Shown: in pieces, positions 45,431 through 55,820 of the stretch
Position numbering within the stretch: position 1 is the stretch's first letter
Layout: each line of letters opens with the position of its first letter
NCBI GenBank assembly: GCA_022570795.1
Contig: JAKUDP010000007.1
Coordinates: 2,105,127 to 2,169,126 of the forward strand
Length of the DNA stretch: 64,000 nucleotides
Source: Sphaerulina vaccinii
Taxonomy: Eukaryota > Ascomycota > Dothideomycetes > Mycosphaerellales > Mycosphaerellaceae
Reading direction: 5' to 3'
The notes under the pieces: generated by a model
Seen by the model: only the letters and a program-made list of their open reading frames with translations
The model's database searches: none
What the model was told of the DNA's origin: nothing
Program-made: the position numbers and the translations under genes

Positions 45431-45574
45431 TACAAAAGGTCTATATATCGATATATGCTAGCACGGACAATTATAGGCAAGCTAGTATCGATACAAGCTA
45501 ATTAATCTACTGTTACAAGCCAATCAAACAAGCACTACCCTTGATTGGCGTCCGTCCGTCCGTCGGTCACCCTG

Positions 45575-45582
45575 TGCCTAAC
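45575..45582 (+). repeat. hAT target-site duplication, right copy
   Basis: TGCCTAAC. It lies in the coding sequence of the split LVIVD gene; removing the element plus this one copy restores the reading frame. Confidence 0.88.
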
Positions 45583-46229
45583 AGCCTCACTTCCAATGAT
45601 AGCATAGTCATTCAGGACCCGAATCTCCCTCCATCGCGAACCTACGCTCTGGGCTGGAAGCCTTCCGAGGTACTGCATCTTGCCATTGCGCAGAATCTCG
45701 ACGAACGCAGCACCACTGAACTGTCCGATGACACCAAACTCGCGCCCGCTGCGTTCATGTCTCCATCCCCAGGATGAGGATCCTAGACGATCGGGACGAG
45801 CCACATCGCGAGAGTCACCGATGCCAAGATCAGTGTGGCTCATGAAGTCGTACATGTCCATATTGTTGCATCGAAACGTTTGGAGCGGGTTTCCCTGTGG
45901 ATTGATCATTGTCATTGCTGTAGCACAGTTGACCTACTACGAACCTCCTCGACCACGGCCAGACCATTTCGACATCTGACACGATCGTTTCTCCAACGAG
46001 AGAAGTTCTTCAACGAAGGATAGCGTGAAGGATCGAAAAGACCTTCTAAAGCGTCTCGCTCCCAGTGGGCCTAGTGCAAAAGGTGTCAGTGATATCCACA
46101 CATGGCAAACGTTTAGCATACATTCTTGATGTCCATAAGCCTCTGATGCACAGCACCGGACTTGTACTCTTCGGTGGAGTACGCAGCCACAGCCACAGGC
46201 AGAACTAACGCAATAGTAGAAAACTTCAT
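45575..46229 (-). pseudogene. LVIVD/choice-of-anchor-B secreted protein, 5' fragment
   Basis: Start ATG at 46229 with signal peptide MKFSTIALVLPVAVAAYS. Exons 46229-46122, 46070-45945 and 45894-45575 are joined by introns of 51 and 50 nt (GTATGC-ACTAG, GTTCGT-CACAG). The third exon carries NPLQTFRCNNMDMYDFMSHT, the opening block of fungal choice-of-anchor-B proteins, and ends at NDYAIIGSEAV where the hAT element enters. The rest of the gene lies 11.8 kb away at 33787. The protein would be secreted and fold as repeats related to LVIVD; its biochemical role is not known. Confidence 0.88.
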
Positions 46230-46694
46230 CTTGGCAAGCACATAAGTTACAGAATCGAGCAAGAATGAGCAAGTTCCCAATCACTTATACAGTTTCAGAC
46301 GATCTGAAGACCGCGTAGCAACGCGATGCTACCTACCTTTTCGCGCCACAGCGCGGCCTTGAGAGCTATCTTGGCTCAACGACAGTCTGGGCATATCAGC
46401 ACTCCAACGTTTTCGGACCAGTAAGGCCTCGTTGTCACAAGTGGCAGTGCCACTTTGCGAGTAGAGATCTGCTAGAAGCTTACTACTCTAGGAAGGTCAA
46501 CATGTGGGTCCATTCCTATCTCTGGGCATCTTGGCGGCTGCGTACTCCTCTTTCTGCACTGTCATGAACGGAGAGCATGTGGTTAAAGACACCTCGAAGG
46601 CATATCAATCGTCAAGCCTCTAATCACAAGCTACTTTTGAAAGCTACCTTCGCAAATGCCATCGTCAGACACATATTCCCACTAGAAGAAGCTT
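46230..46694. other. Intergenic, no gene supported
   Basis: Between the start of the split LVIVD gene and the stop codon of the protease gene. Nothing recognised. Confidence 0.4.
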
Positions 46695-47660
46695 CTACGC
46701 AGAGTTCTGCTGAATGAATGAGATCGCGCGACCAACACGAGCATAGACACCAGGATTGTTTGGTGCAGCACACCCATTGAGTCCCCAGCTGACTACTCCG
46801 ACAACTTCACGAGTCTGAGAGTTGTACAGAGGACCGCCACTGTCACCTTGGCATGAGTCTCTGCCTCCCTCTGGAAAGCCAGCGCAAATCATGTTCGCTG
46901 TGAAGGTTTCTGGAGCGACCAGTCTCGCACAAGTCGATGGGTGAATGATTGGCACTTGTACTGCTAGAAGGTTTGCTGAGCCGGCTCCTCCTGCTCGAGT
47001 TGCGCCCCTGGGGTCATGTCAGCCTTATACTCAATTTGAAGTTATGGAGGGTCACATACCAGCCAGCAACAACAGTGTTGGTGTTTGCTGCAGGCTCGGA
47101 ACCTGCTGCTGGGAGTCGAGCATAGGCGATCGCTCCTCCGGCATTAATACGAGTCGAGAGCTTCAAGATGGCGAAGTCATTATCAAGAGTGTTACGGGTG
47201 TAGCCACTGTTGATGATGACGCGAGAGACTGCACTACGAACACCACCAGATCGCCATGTCTGTCGCAAAGTCAGCTGGGTAAAAAGCGCAAATGGAAGTG
47301 AATGTGACTCACATTCGTGCCAGCCGCTATACTGAATGAGCCTCCAACATCGACACAATGTGCAGCAGTGAGGGCTGTATTGGCATTGATGAGTGCAGCA
47401 CCGCAGATATGACTTCCTGAGCGCAGCAGGGAGATGGTTGAGGGGAACTCTCCTGCACCAGCTGTGTATCCGCCAACGATGCTGTCATCTTGAGGCAAGT
47501 CTTCGATGGCTGGACCAGGTTCGTCGCGTTGTGAGTAGCCAGTAAGCTCATCGACGAGAGAGTTGGTGTCCCGAACAATTTCTGTCTCTTCCGATGTCGA
47601 TGTTGTTGGCAGTGCGCCCACCAATGCTGGGATGACTGAGGCAAGCAGAAGGAACTTCAT
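46695..47660 (-). CDS. Secreted trypsin-like serine protease (S1 family)
   Basis: Three exons (47660-47313, 47259-47060, 47007-46695) encode 286 aa. Signal peptide MKFLLLASVIPALVGALP, a propeptide of about 45 residues, mature start IVGGYTAGAGEFP, catalytic His in TAAHC, Asp in DNDFAILKL, Ser in GDSGGP. The Asp in RDSCQGDSGGP sits at the bottom of the S1 pocket and predicts cleavage after Arg or Lys. Introns of 53 nt (GTGAGT-GACAG) and 52 nt (GTATGT-CCCAG) restore TWRSGG and GWGATRAGG exactly. It resembles extracellular trypsins that plant-associated fungi secrete; the ecological role here is inference. Confidence 0.93.
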
Positions 47661-48464
47661 GTTGGCTGTGGGTGATGAGGCGGAGGCAGAGAGCAGAGAG
47701 GTAGATCGAGCTATTGACGAGTGTAAGTGTTCCAGGTCAAGTCAGTACTTATGCTCCCTGCTCCCTCTCGACATTGACAAGCAGGACTTCGCTGCTACGC
47801 GAGACGAAGACGGACCTAGTATCCCAAGGCCGCTGCGGTGCGTATACTGACGGGCTTGAGGCCTTCAGCGCATGCTGTGAGTGCATAGGCAAATGAGTGA
47901 TATCGGCGTTCCATACCACCCAAGGCACATAGCGAGTGCAAGACCATGGTGACCTGTCTATTCGAGTTCATGGTATTTTCGATCATTCTGGAGCCAAGAT
48001 TGCGAAACATAGCTTCCTTCTTCTTCGGGCTAGTGTGCTTGGTATATATGCAAGCTATTCGCATAGCTTTGTGCACAAGGTCTGGGCGCTCGCGTGTCCC
48101 GAGAGACGTGTTTGTGTGTCAGTCCTTATCGCTGTGAGTGCCTCGTATTATGGCAGTGTCACTCAAGAGAACGTGATTCTTGTGCTGTACAACGGAGTCT
48201 TGGGTCGCATCGCCAGATAATGTCTTGACTTTAGTATGCTGTAGATGATCTTGGTATCTCTTGAACTTGCCATGCATGGTAAGTACTTCGCTCGCAATAG
48301 ATCGGCGAGCTCCACGATAGAGTATCATATCTGTCTCCGTATTAACTCTGACCAAGCAGCCAATAGCCTAGCATTGCCTGAGGGATCCAGCACAACCTCG
48401 ATTGGCCTGATAACTTGTTATACCCCGTGAACACAGCCCGCTCGGCGAGACAATCAAGTCAGAA
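47661..48464. other. Intergenic, no gene supported
   Basis: Promoter region of the protease gene and 3' flank of the acyltransferase-like gene. Nothing recognised. Confidence 0.4.
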
Positions 48465-49624
48465 TCATGCAACCTCGGACTCAAATTGCAGCTCGTAGCT
48501 CCATTTTGGCTGTGCTGATGCCCCACTTGTTACACTAGCCTGCGGTATAGCCAAGTCCATCACAATACTGAACAGCGTTGCAAAGGTGGAAATGCCTGTC
48601 TGTGCACGATAAATCGCAGCAGGAAAGTCTTTCTGGTCCTGGAGCACCGCCGCAAGATTATCGATCGAAGGCTCTGCAATGTCTTTGCACAGCTCTTCTG
48701 CCCTGGACAAACGTGGAGCGGAGTCATCAAGCCAGTGTATATCCTCAATTTCAGGATGTGGCATCACATAGTGGTTGGTGTGAAAGATCTTGTTGTCCGA
48801 GCTAGGTGTGACTTCTTGCACATCAGTAGAGCTCCACTCTAGTCCAGTGCTGCCTGTGCTATCGGCAATAAGCATATGACATGCCGATGCGACACCGCAT
48901 TCTCGAAGCACTTGATGGGCTTCAGCTCGACTGCGACTTTCCAAGACCAAACGAAGACCAAGGTGGCATGGGATGCGGTTCTTGTCCAGTCCTGGAATAC
49001 GGATCGCATTTAGACAGACACCTACTCCAGCTGAGTTGAGGCCGATCTTGCCAATGATGCCTGCTTCTGTGACCATCTTGATCGTGGGCTTATCTGGTTG
49101 ATTGATGGTCAGCAGTAAAAGGTTCAGACTTTGTTCTTCCATCCAGTCCCAGTTCTGAGAGAGAAAGCTGCCATTGCCCGAGTGCCACGAGAAGGCGGTG
49201 CACCCATCGCTAGCTGTTTTGGATTGACTCCATAGGCCGAACGTGATCTCTGTCCGGACGTTCAGCGCGATAATGTCGACAATGGGCAGTCCGGCTCCAG
49301 TGGCAATTCCTTGGGAATACTCAGCATCTGAGTCTTTGAAGTGGTATCACCACCAACCTTTCATTTCCTCGAGATATTGAGGCCATTTAGAGACTAGACT
49401 TGGCTCAAACTGACTCGCGATTTCTCGGATCTGGCCCCAGTCTTTACCAGTGGTCTGTTCGAAGAGCTTGGCGTAGAAGGCGATGCATCGAGTGATGGCT
49501 TCTTTGGCTTCGCTGCCGTGCTTGTGGCCAATCTAGAGTCGTCAGCTGCTGCCCGCCGTACGAAATGTGGAAGGCTACCGAGACATGCTTGGTGGGATGT
49601 TCCAGTACACTGTATAGACAACAT
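48465..49624 (-). CDS. C45 acyltransferase, acyl-CoA:isopenicillin N acyltransferase-like
   Basis: Three exons (49624-49589, 49532-49358, 49309-48465) give 351 aa, the usual size of penicillin acyltransferase (about 357). N-terminal CTGTSHQ-IGHKHGSEA matches the family opening, and NVRTEITFG...DGCTAF holds the Gly-Cys self-cleavage site, with nucleophile Cys near residue 107 (103 in the penicillin enzyme). FLSQNWDW and the NSAGVGVCLN block follow. These Ntn-hydrolases cleave and then acylate amides; without the other penicillin genes nearby the substrate is unknown. Intron 1 uses a GC-AG pair (GCATGT...CTCTAG); intron 2 is GTTGGT-CCAAG. No peroxisomal-type C terminus is obvious. Confidence 0.85.
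49533..49588 (-). other. GC-AG intron of the C45 acyltransferase gene
   Basis: 56 nt with GCATGT donor, GCTGACG branch-like site and CTCTAG acceptor. No GT donor keeps the frame, and this junction gives the conserved CxGTxxx-IGHxHG sequence. Confidence 0.7.
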
Positions 49625-50255
49625 ATTGGCACTCTCTCTCCAGACAATGTAGTAGTTGAAAGTAAATTGTGTTTCATCGATCTCCCGCCTCTATGAGTAA
49701 AGGCAAGGTCATTGAAGATGCCATGTTGCCGCACAGCGCGCAGCGGGGAACTGCTGTTGCGGGTTACGTCAATGTCGCTGAGGTCCGTCGGTAATATCCA
49801 CATATCGAAGCATTGCTTCCCGTCGACATGGGCTCAAGGAGAATCTTGATAAGATAGGCGAGACCGAGTGAGTTGGCAGAAGAGAAACAGAAGAAGTCTA
49901 GAGATGGTAATCTGGCAGGAGCCAAGGCAAACAATCACTGGGATTTGACTCAGCAGCGCCAAGGCTCCATGAAAATCTTTCTTGTTCACTTCACGCGCCG
50001 GACAACCATATCACAGCTTCACATCATCATCGACGAAGTAATCTGCCTGGGTCCGTCACTACGCCGATTCATCGATGCGAGTATCATACCGTCAATCAGA
50101 GGCGCCGCGTCAGCTGAACAGTCAGGAAGAAGTCTGATTCTGAAGTATGGGTGGCAAAAACATTGTGAAAGGCGACTATTGAGAAGTGATTGCAAACCCT
50201 CAGAGATGGCAATACTAACTATGGTCGTTCTTGATTGCCTTAGACCCGAACTCAA
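49625..50255. other. Intergenic, no gene supported
   Basis: Upstream region of the acyltransferase gene and 3' flank of the regulator gene. Open frames here have no recognisable domain. Confidence 0.4.
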
Positions 50256-51557
50256 TCAGAAGTTGCGCGAGCACTGACGTGATAGCATCTCTCTCAGTGC
50301 ATCCGCATATGGCCACCTCTGGGAGCACCTGTCGAGTATTCGTGTGGATAGCAAGAGTGTTCCATGGCGCAAGACTTTGCTACCCTCACTCATGAGTGCC
50401 GCGCCTGCCCTATATACCCAATACGGCACGAATGCGTCAAGAACCATATCTCTTTCAGCAAGGGCTTTAAGCAGCCGGAGAGCAGTTTCCTGTCTGGGCT
50501 GGACTACCAGCTGTGTCTCATACCAAGTAGCGACCATAAGTGGTGACCTGCCTGGGAGACGATCTGGCATCAGGCTCTCTATCTCGCACCTCTGCGTTTC
50601 TGGGGCTCTGTTTCGGACATTTGCTTGGGCCACATGCAACGACACCATTTCGGAGGTGTGTCCAATGGCTCCGAGTATTGAAGCTGGATCAGATCCGAAG
50701 TGCGGCGAAGGCCGGTCCATTACGGTGTTGAAGCGGCTGGCAAGGCAGAACATCATACACTGGAGTCGCTGGATCTCGACTGCTTCTTCAGGCGTCGCTG
50801 TCGCCTCGAGTTCGATGGCGAGTCTCTGCGCAAACCCGATCTGTTGCCCTATACTCCCACTACTTGGTTCGAACAAGCTCTGCAAAGCCAAGAAACAGAC
50901 TGCCTGGAGAGCTTCAATGTCTAGCTTGGAAGTCACGACCTCTGCGTGCCGTAGAGCATGCTCAAAGAAGTTCTTAGAAGGCAACAGCAATCGCGTGTCA
51001 CCATAAGGCAGGCAGTGACAGGCGATGGAATAGACCATGCTCTGAGCGTAGCTCTCGAAGGACGAGAAGTTGTCATCTGGTTCTTGGCTAAGACGCAGTA
51101 CCATGGATGAGTTGTCCAGGATCGGATATGCTTCTTGGATGTATCGCGAATATTGATCAACCAGAAAGTGGTGCAGGCTTTCGTTCACGCGACCGCCAGA
51201 AAGAATCTGAAGCTTTGAACTGATAATACTCGACAACAAGTTGGCTATGCGATCATCTGCTGGACCGGCTTGCAATGCAAGTATCGAAGACGTACCAATA
51301 TATCTGTATTCGTTCCTGCACCAGACGAACGCACCCCGCGAAAGATCGTCGGTCTCAATATAAGAAACATGAGAGCCGCCAGTCTCCAGAGAGGCTACTT
51401 GCTTCATCAGAGCTGCGATGTGTTGCCTTGATACCTGTTGATCGGCGACTGCATCGAAGTATACGCATTCTATTTCTGCTCGAATACAGTTGGCGCATGC
51501 TAGTATCGAGGTATCGCAGCGTTTTTTCGTCCGACGGCAATATAAGCATACTAGCAA
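50256..51557 (-). CDS. Zn2Cys6 fungal transcription factor
   Basis: The N terminus has a binuclear zinc cluster, CLYCRRTKKRC then CANCIRAEIEC, with C-x2-C-x6-C-x6-C-x2-C-x6-C spacing, and a middle region (EAYPILDNSSMVL, DIEALQAVCFLALQSL) typical of the fungal regulator middle homology region. About 433 aa are visible. No ATG begins this frame next to the zinc cluster: an in-frame ATG lies at about 51594 but is followed after six codons by TAG, just before the open frame. Either a short upstream exon ends at TTAG or the start is damaged. It is divergent from a second Zn2Cys6 gene. Confidence 0.8.
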   Translation of the reverse strand: MLVCLYCRRTKKRCDTSILACANCIRAEIECVYFDAVADQQVSRQHIAALMKQVASLETGGSHVSYIETDDLSRGAFVWCRNEYRYIGTSSILALQAGPADDRIANLLSSIISSKLQILSGGRVNESLHHFLVDQYSRYIQEAYPILDNSSMVLRLSQEPDDNFSSFESYAQSMVYSIACHCLPYGDTRLLLPSKNFFEHALRHAEVVTSKLDIEALQAVCFLALQSLFEPSSGSIGQQIGFAQRLAIELEATATPEEAVEIQRLQCMMFCLASRFNTVMDRPSPHFGSDPASILGAIGHTSEMVSLHVAQANVRNRAPETQRCEIESLMPDRLPGRSPLMVATWYETQLVVQPRQETALRLLKALAERDMVLDAFVPYWVYRAGAALMSEGSKVLRHGTLLLSTRILDRCSQRWPYADALREMLSRQCSRNF

Positions 51558-51849
51558 AGCTCTGAGTACCTAATCGATCTCTCTAGACATTTGCAATGCT
51601 TAGCGATAGTTGTTGAGTACTTGTCCCTATAAAGCTACTAGTATTGCAGCATGCTACGAGAAGTATAAGATTAGAATTGTTGGGGATGTTATCTCGATAT
51701 AAGGATGCCCTGCAACACTGCACGTCTCCGCTTTTCGACATGTATCTTGCTGATAAGGACCGAAAGCCACAACCCGCAGCCAAGATCCCCTGTGGTGTCA
51801 TTGACTCCGTCGGGACGGCTTGTTCAACAGCACAGCATACTCGAGCATG

Positions 51850-53832
51850 CTAGAGAAGAGCGATCGCGTGCGCAGACGTGGGCTGGCATGTGCACGATGT
51901 AGGCGGAGAAGGATCAGATGTGACAGTCAGCAGTCCTGCTCTACGTGCTTCGACGCAGGTGAGGCCTGCGTTGCCATCGACCCAATCACAAAGGCGAGTG
52001 CGCCAAGGAGTGCACTGAGGTTTCTCGAGGCACGCATTGCAGATCTCCAACATGGACCATCGAGCACGTCGCAGCATTCGCGGAGCCATACCAGTGGAGA
52101 GCATATCGACACCTTCAGACAGCTCTGCTCAGCAACACTGGAACTGACGCAAGCAATGCCATTGGCAGGGTGAGTCGTACCTCACTGACATCGGGAGGAA
52201 TGGTCACTGATGCTATCGACATCCTTCAGGTGTGCTGTAACACCGACGCAGATCCCCTCTGCCCTGCAAGCCTTGGGAACATTTGATCTTGACGAGAGTC
52301 ACCCTCGCACATTCCTCAATCCGAGGCGTGCAAGGCTTCCTCTCAACTCTGTTCCACTCCGAATTGCTCGTTTCTTACTCGATACCTATCTCCACAGAAT
52401 CATCCTTCAATACCCTATCCTGCACCGGACAGCTGTGGAACAAAGTTTCGAGGCATGCTTTGGCGATATTAACTCGCAGACTGGAGCTGGGCATCGCTAG
52501 GACTGGGACATATTTGTGATCAGTATCATTCTGGCGATCTCGTTGTCCACAGCCGCACGGAATAAGCAAGCACGAGCTCCGTCAATCGGTACACTGCTGT
52601 TTCGCAATGCTATGGCGTGTTGTTCAACTGCACTCACGAATGATTTGCGTGGTCTGCAAGCTCTAGCTTTGCTGATACAATACACCTTCCTCAATCCGAG
52701 CGTTGCCAATCTCTGGCTACTCACCAGTCTCTCAAGTGATGCCTCTATAGATTTGGGCCTGCATCGCGAGCTACCAGCTAGCTTGGCTGTGGACAGTGTC
52801 GAACGCGATACACGTTGGAGACTATTCTGGTGTGTCTGGGAAATGGAAGTCGCAGTGTGTGCTGGACTCCAGCGACCTTTGCGCCTTCTCGGCAAGGACA
52901 TACAGATAGCACTGCCTTCGGAATCGCAAGACCCGGTCAACTCTGGGAGCGGCATCGATAGCACGGCATCCAAGTCAAACTTCGTGGCACATCGAATCTG
53001 GCTATTCCGGAAGATCGAGTCTGCAGTTCTCGAAGTGCTGTACCAAGGTGAGCCGCTTCCAGCTGAGCACGCTACAGTCGACTCGTGGATGGCTGAAGTA
53101 GATCACAACATTTGCGAGTGGGCGAGAGAAGTCCATATCTCCGCTGCTGCGAGCCGGGATCCAGCAGTACAATCGCAATGGGCAGAGATCGAACTTTATG
53201 CCGACATTGCTTGCCCGTGGGTACTAGTTCTCATGTATCGTCCCTCTCGCGAGCGGCCCATGCCGCGAAAGCATCATCTGCTGAAAGGCTTCTCGGCTGC
53301 CGTCCGAGTAGCAACTGGCTACTGGCAACAGGCGAATCGCGGGTACGGCTTCATCAAATACGTCTTTCACCCATGTCATCACTCTTTCGCCTCCGCTATG
53401 GTTTTCTTACAGGCTCTGAAGCACTGCAGGAAAGAGATCGCAGAACTGCACACGCTCGACGAAGTCGATCGATACGCCGAAAGCTTCACTCGCTTCTTCA
53501 CTACTATCGCTGAGCGCTGGCCAGCAGCATCACACTGCTTGCACGAGTACGAGCGTATGTGGGCACCCATTCGCGAAGAGTTCTGCGACTTCTTGTCTCA
53601 ACAAGCAACGGACGTCCTGTATGACTCCACTACGAGCGATGACTTGGCTTGGAACGAATCCCAGCAGGACACTTTGGCTGATGTTGAGAATGCGGGCTTT
53701 TCTGACCTATGGCCCATGTTCAACCCATCAACATATGCGACGGAAAGTGCGTTCGTCAATCCATCTGTTGTCGTGCCTCATGACTGGAACACCGAATTCG
53801 ATCTTGGAATGATGGACTACGAGCTTTGCTGA
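51850..53832 (+). pseudogene. Zn2Cys6 transcription factor with an in-frame TAG
   Basis: ATG at 51850 opens MLEKSDRVRRRGLACARC, then RRRRIRC and CSTCFDAGEAC, a complete Zn2Cys6 cluster. A 60-nt intron (52170-52229, GTGAGT to TTCAG) leads to a long second exon with the fungal middle homology region (FLLDTYLHRIILQYPILHR, WDIFVISIILAISLS). Total length is 641 codons, but TAG at 52498-52500 interrupts the frame directly before DWDIFVI. CAG to TAG by C-to-T change at CpA would explain it. An alternative is a 66-nt intron with weak donor GTGGAA that would remove the stop. The rest of the frame is intact to 53832. Confidence 0.72.
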
Positions 53833-53877
53833 TATGCGTCCCACCTCATACATCATGATCCGAAGCAAGCTTTGCGA

Positions 53878-55035
53878 CTACTTTCCATTCGCGCTGTCGA
53901 CACCGCCCTCGATACTCACACCTTCGATACCTCCCTTCAAGAACTCCTCCGCCATATCTCCCAGTGTCATCCACTCAACTCCAGGATACTTGTTGATGTG
54001 CTCGATTATGCTATACACAGTCAGTGGCGCAGTCCACTCCGGTACTGCGAGAAGCCACCACTCACCGCTCATGCATCATAATCACCTGGGGCTTCCCACT
54101 GACTTGTGGATGAATCGACATCGGAAAGATGAAGGTGTCATACTCTCGATAGGCGAAGTCGAACTGCTCGATCCATAGCTTCTCGACTACGTGAGTATCG
54201 ACGTAGCCCTGGGCCCAGCTCATGTCTGGAATAGGATTGAGAGGCGGCCAATCGTCCAAGTGCCAGTTGGACGGGATCTGGTCACGCAGTCAGTGCCATT
54301 AATCAGTCCACTCTGGTAAGCATCTCCGCACCTCGACAACTTTGCTTGGCTTCAAAGCGCTCATTGGAACCATCCACGACTCAGCGGCCTTGCTGACATT
54401 GGTCTCCACCCACGAATGTGTCGAAGTGTCGGGAGCGACATATGGCTGAACGTCGTGATGCATGAACGAGTGATCATACATGATGCCCAAGTCCTGCAGC
54501 TGCGGTATGAGCTCTTTCGAAGTGGCCCACAACGGAGCAGTATATCCACCTTGTCATAGCGGAGTCCAGTTAGCGAACGACATCGCACGAGATCCTTTCG
54601 TCTTCACTCACGAGGTTTTTGTCCACAGAACTTCGTCACGGCATCAATGGACCGCACAAGAACATCGTACTGCTGTGTAGCAGACAGCTTGCTGATACAC
54701 TCGTGCGTGTAGCCATGTAGCCCGATCTCGTGTCCGCCGTCACGGACCTTCGCCATCTGGGCCGGGAACGACTCGAGGGTATGGCCTGGCGTAAACCAAG
54801 TCGCTTTGATGTTGTACTTGTCGAACATCTTCAGGAGCCTATCGACACCTACAGTGGCGCCATAGATGCCCCTGGAGACGTTCGTTGGTGTCTGTGGAGA
54901 GCCATCGCATGTATTGATCCAGTTCGCCACTGCATCAAGATCGACTATCGCCCCATTCATCAGATGTGTGACGCAGATGAGGAGTTTCAATGCAGACTTA
55001 CTTCCATATCCGATCAGTACACGTTTCGGAGGCAT
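53878..55035 (-). CDS. Polysaccharide deacetylase family protein
   Basis: Five exons (55035-55002, 54944-54612, 54549-54332, 54277-54066, 54010-53878) with introns of 57, 62, 54 and 55 nt, all GT-AG, give 309 aa. The NodB-type fold is shown by IGYGIDLDAVANW (first catalytic/metal Asp), KYNIKATWFTPGHTLESFP, LHGYTHE (metal His) and MSIHPQVSGKPQ. This pattern matches the cytosolic deacetylase group that includes HP0310/PuuE-like proteins more than secreted chitin deacetylases, and no signal peptide is present. Substrate not assigned. It is convergent with the second regulator. Confidence 0.88.
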
Positions 55036-55820
55036 TTTGGATTGATCACGCCTGAGAGTGAGAGGAGAGCACCAGTCATTGAACTTTATACGCTAAGAAT
55101 TACTTGCTGTATCATATAGCTGACGAGGAGCACCTAGGATCACGATGCGCTAAGGTCCGTCGCTGTGAAGCGCTTCACTGATGCTGGAATCCAAGGATCA
55201 CTATCAACATGACCCACAACGTCTCCAGATAGTGGAGTACACTTCTACTGCTGGCTTACCGGTAGCCTGCAACGATATCGCAGATGAGGGGAAGCAACCA
55301 CGAAACGAGCTTGCCCAGCAATGGAAGTGCTGCTTTTCGCTGTACTCCGTCGGTCAAGAGCGAGACGACAAGCATGATCCTTGTTAAGCATATGCAAACA
55401 CCTGTACACTGTATCTATCTGGTATGGTCACAATCACATTGACACGCCAATGTATTGATTTCGAAGGGATAGAGATAATGCTGCGGTTGGGATCTTCACA
55501 TCGGCTTCACAAACATCTTGACGAACGCTCCCCAGAGCATGTCTTATCGAAGTCTGCAGGGAAACGAGATCACATCACGACCTTATCTTGCACACAACAT
55601 TGCATTGGAATCCTGGCATCAGAATCTACAAAGCTCTTAGCTGCCACCTCAACATGCGACGTCCGTCCTTTCTACCATCATCGAATCACCCAGCTCCTTC
55701 GATGCAGACATGGCCACACTCATACCATCGCTGCGCATTCCTGGAGCTGTGAAGTTACCAGGTCTGCCTGAAGTACGACAGAACTCACCTTACTAGCAGA
55801 AGTAAGCTACCATACACGGT
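55036..55820. other. Intergenic, no gene supported
   Basis: Several short open frames occur on the plus strand without recognisable features. Composition is normal, unlike the AT-rich subtelomere that begins about 350 bases further on. Confidence 0.4.

Larger units (their letters stand above)
33788..45574 (+). mobile_element. hAT-family DNA transposon, RIP-degraded, 11.8 kb with nested LTR elements
   Basis: Bounded by 18-bp perfect terminal inverted repeats CAGGGTGACCGACGGACG (33788-33805, and its complement at 45557-45574) and flanked by an 8-bp target duplication, TGCCCAAC (left) and TGCCTAAC (right). An 8-bp duplication and CAGGG ends are typical of hAT elements. Degenerate plus-strand transposase is readable in the right part: DNINNNKIYYLL and TYIINLVYKVILYS near 44.0-44.1 kb match the hAT catalytic region, and LTTIEYTFLEASYILNS near 45.2 kb the C-terminal dimerisation domain. 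Two LTR elements are inserted inside. Nearly all CA and TG dinucleotides are gone from the interior, the mark of RIP; the outermost ~60-100 bp at each end keep normal composition. Confidence 0.9.

Noticed and set aside
33841..45500. CRISPR or prokaryotic-type array in the repetitive island
   Set aside because: The sequence is eukaryotic, RIP-degraded transposon DNA; repeats are LTRs, not spaced palindromic repeats.
49873..50277. 134-codon open frame on the plus strand
   Set aside because: Residues look unstructured and it overlaps the 3' end of the regulator on the other strand.
48465..55035. A secondary-metabolite gene cluster (acyltransferase, two regulators, deacetylase)
   Set aside because: No backbone synthase, transporter or oxidase is present, so co-function is not supported.
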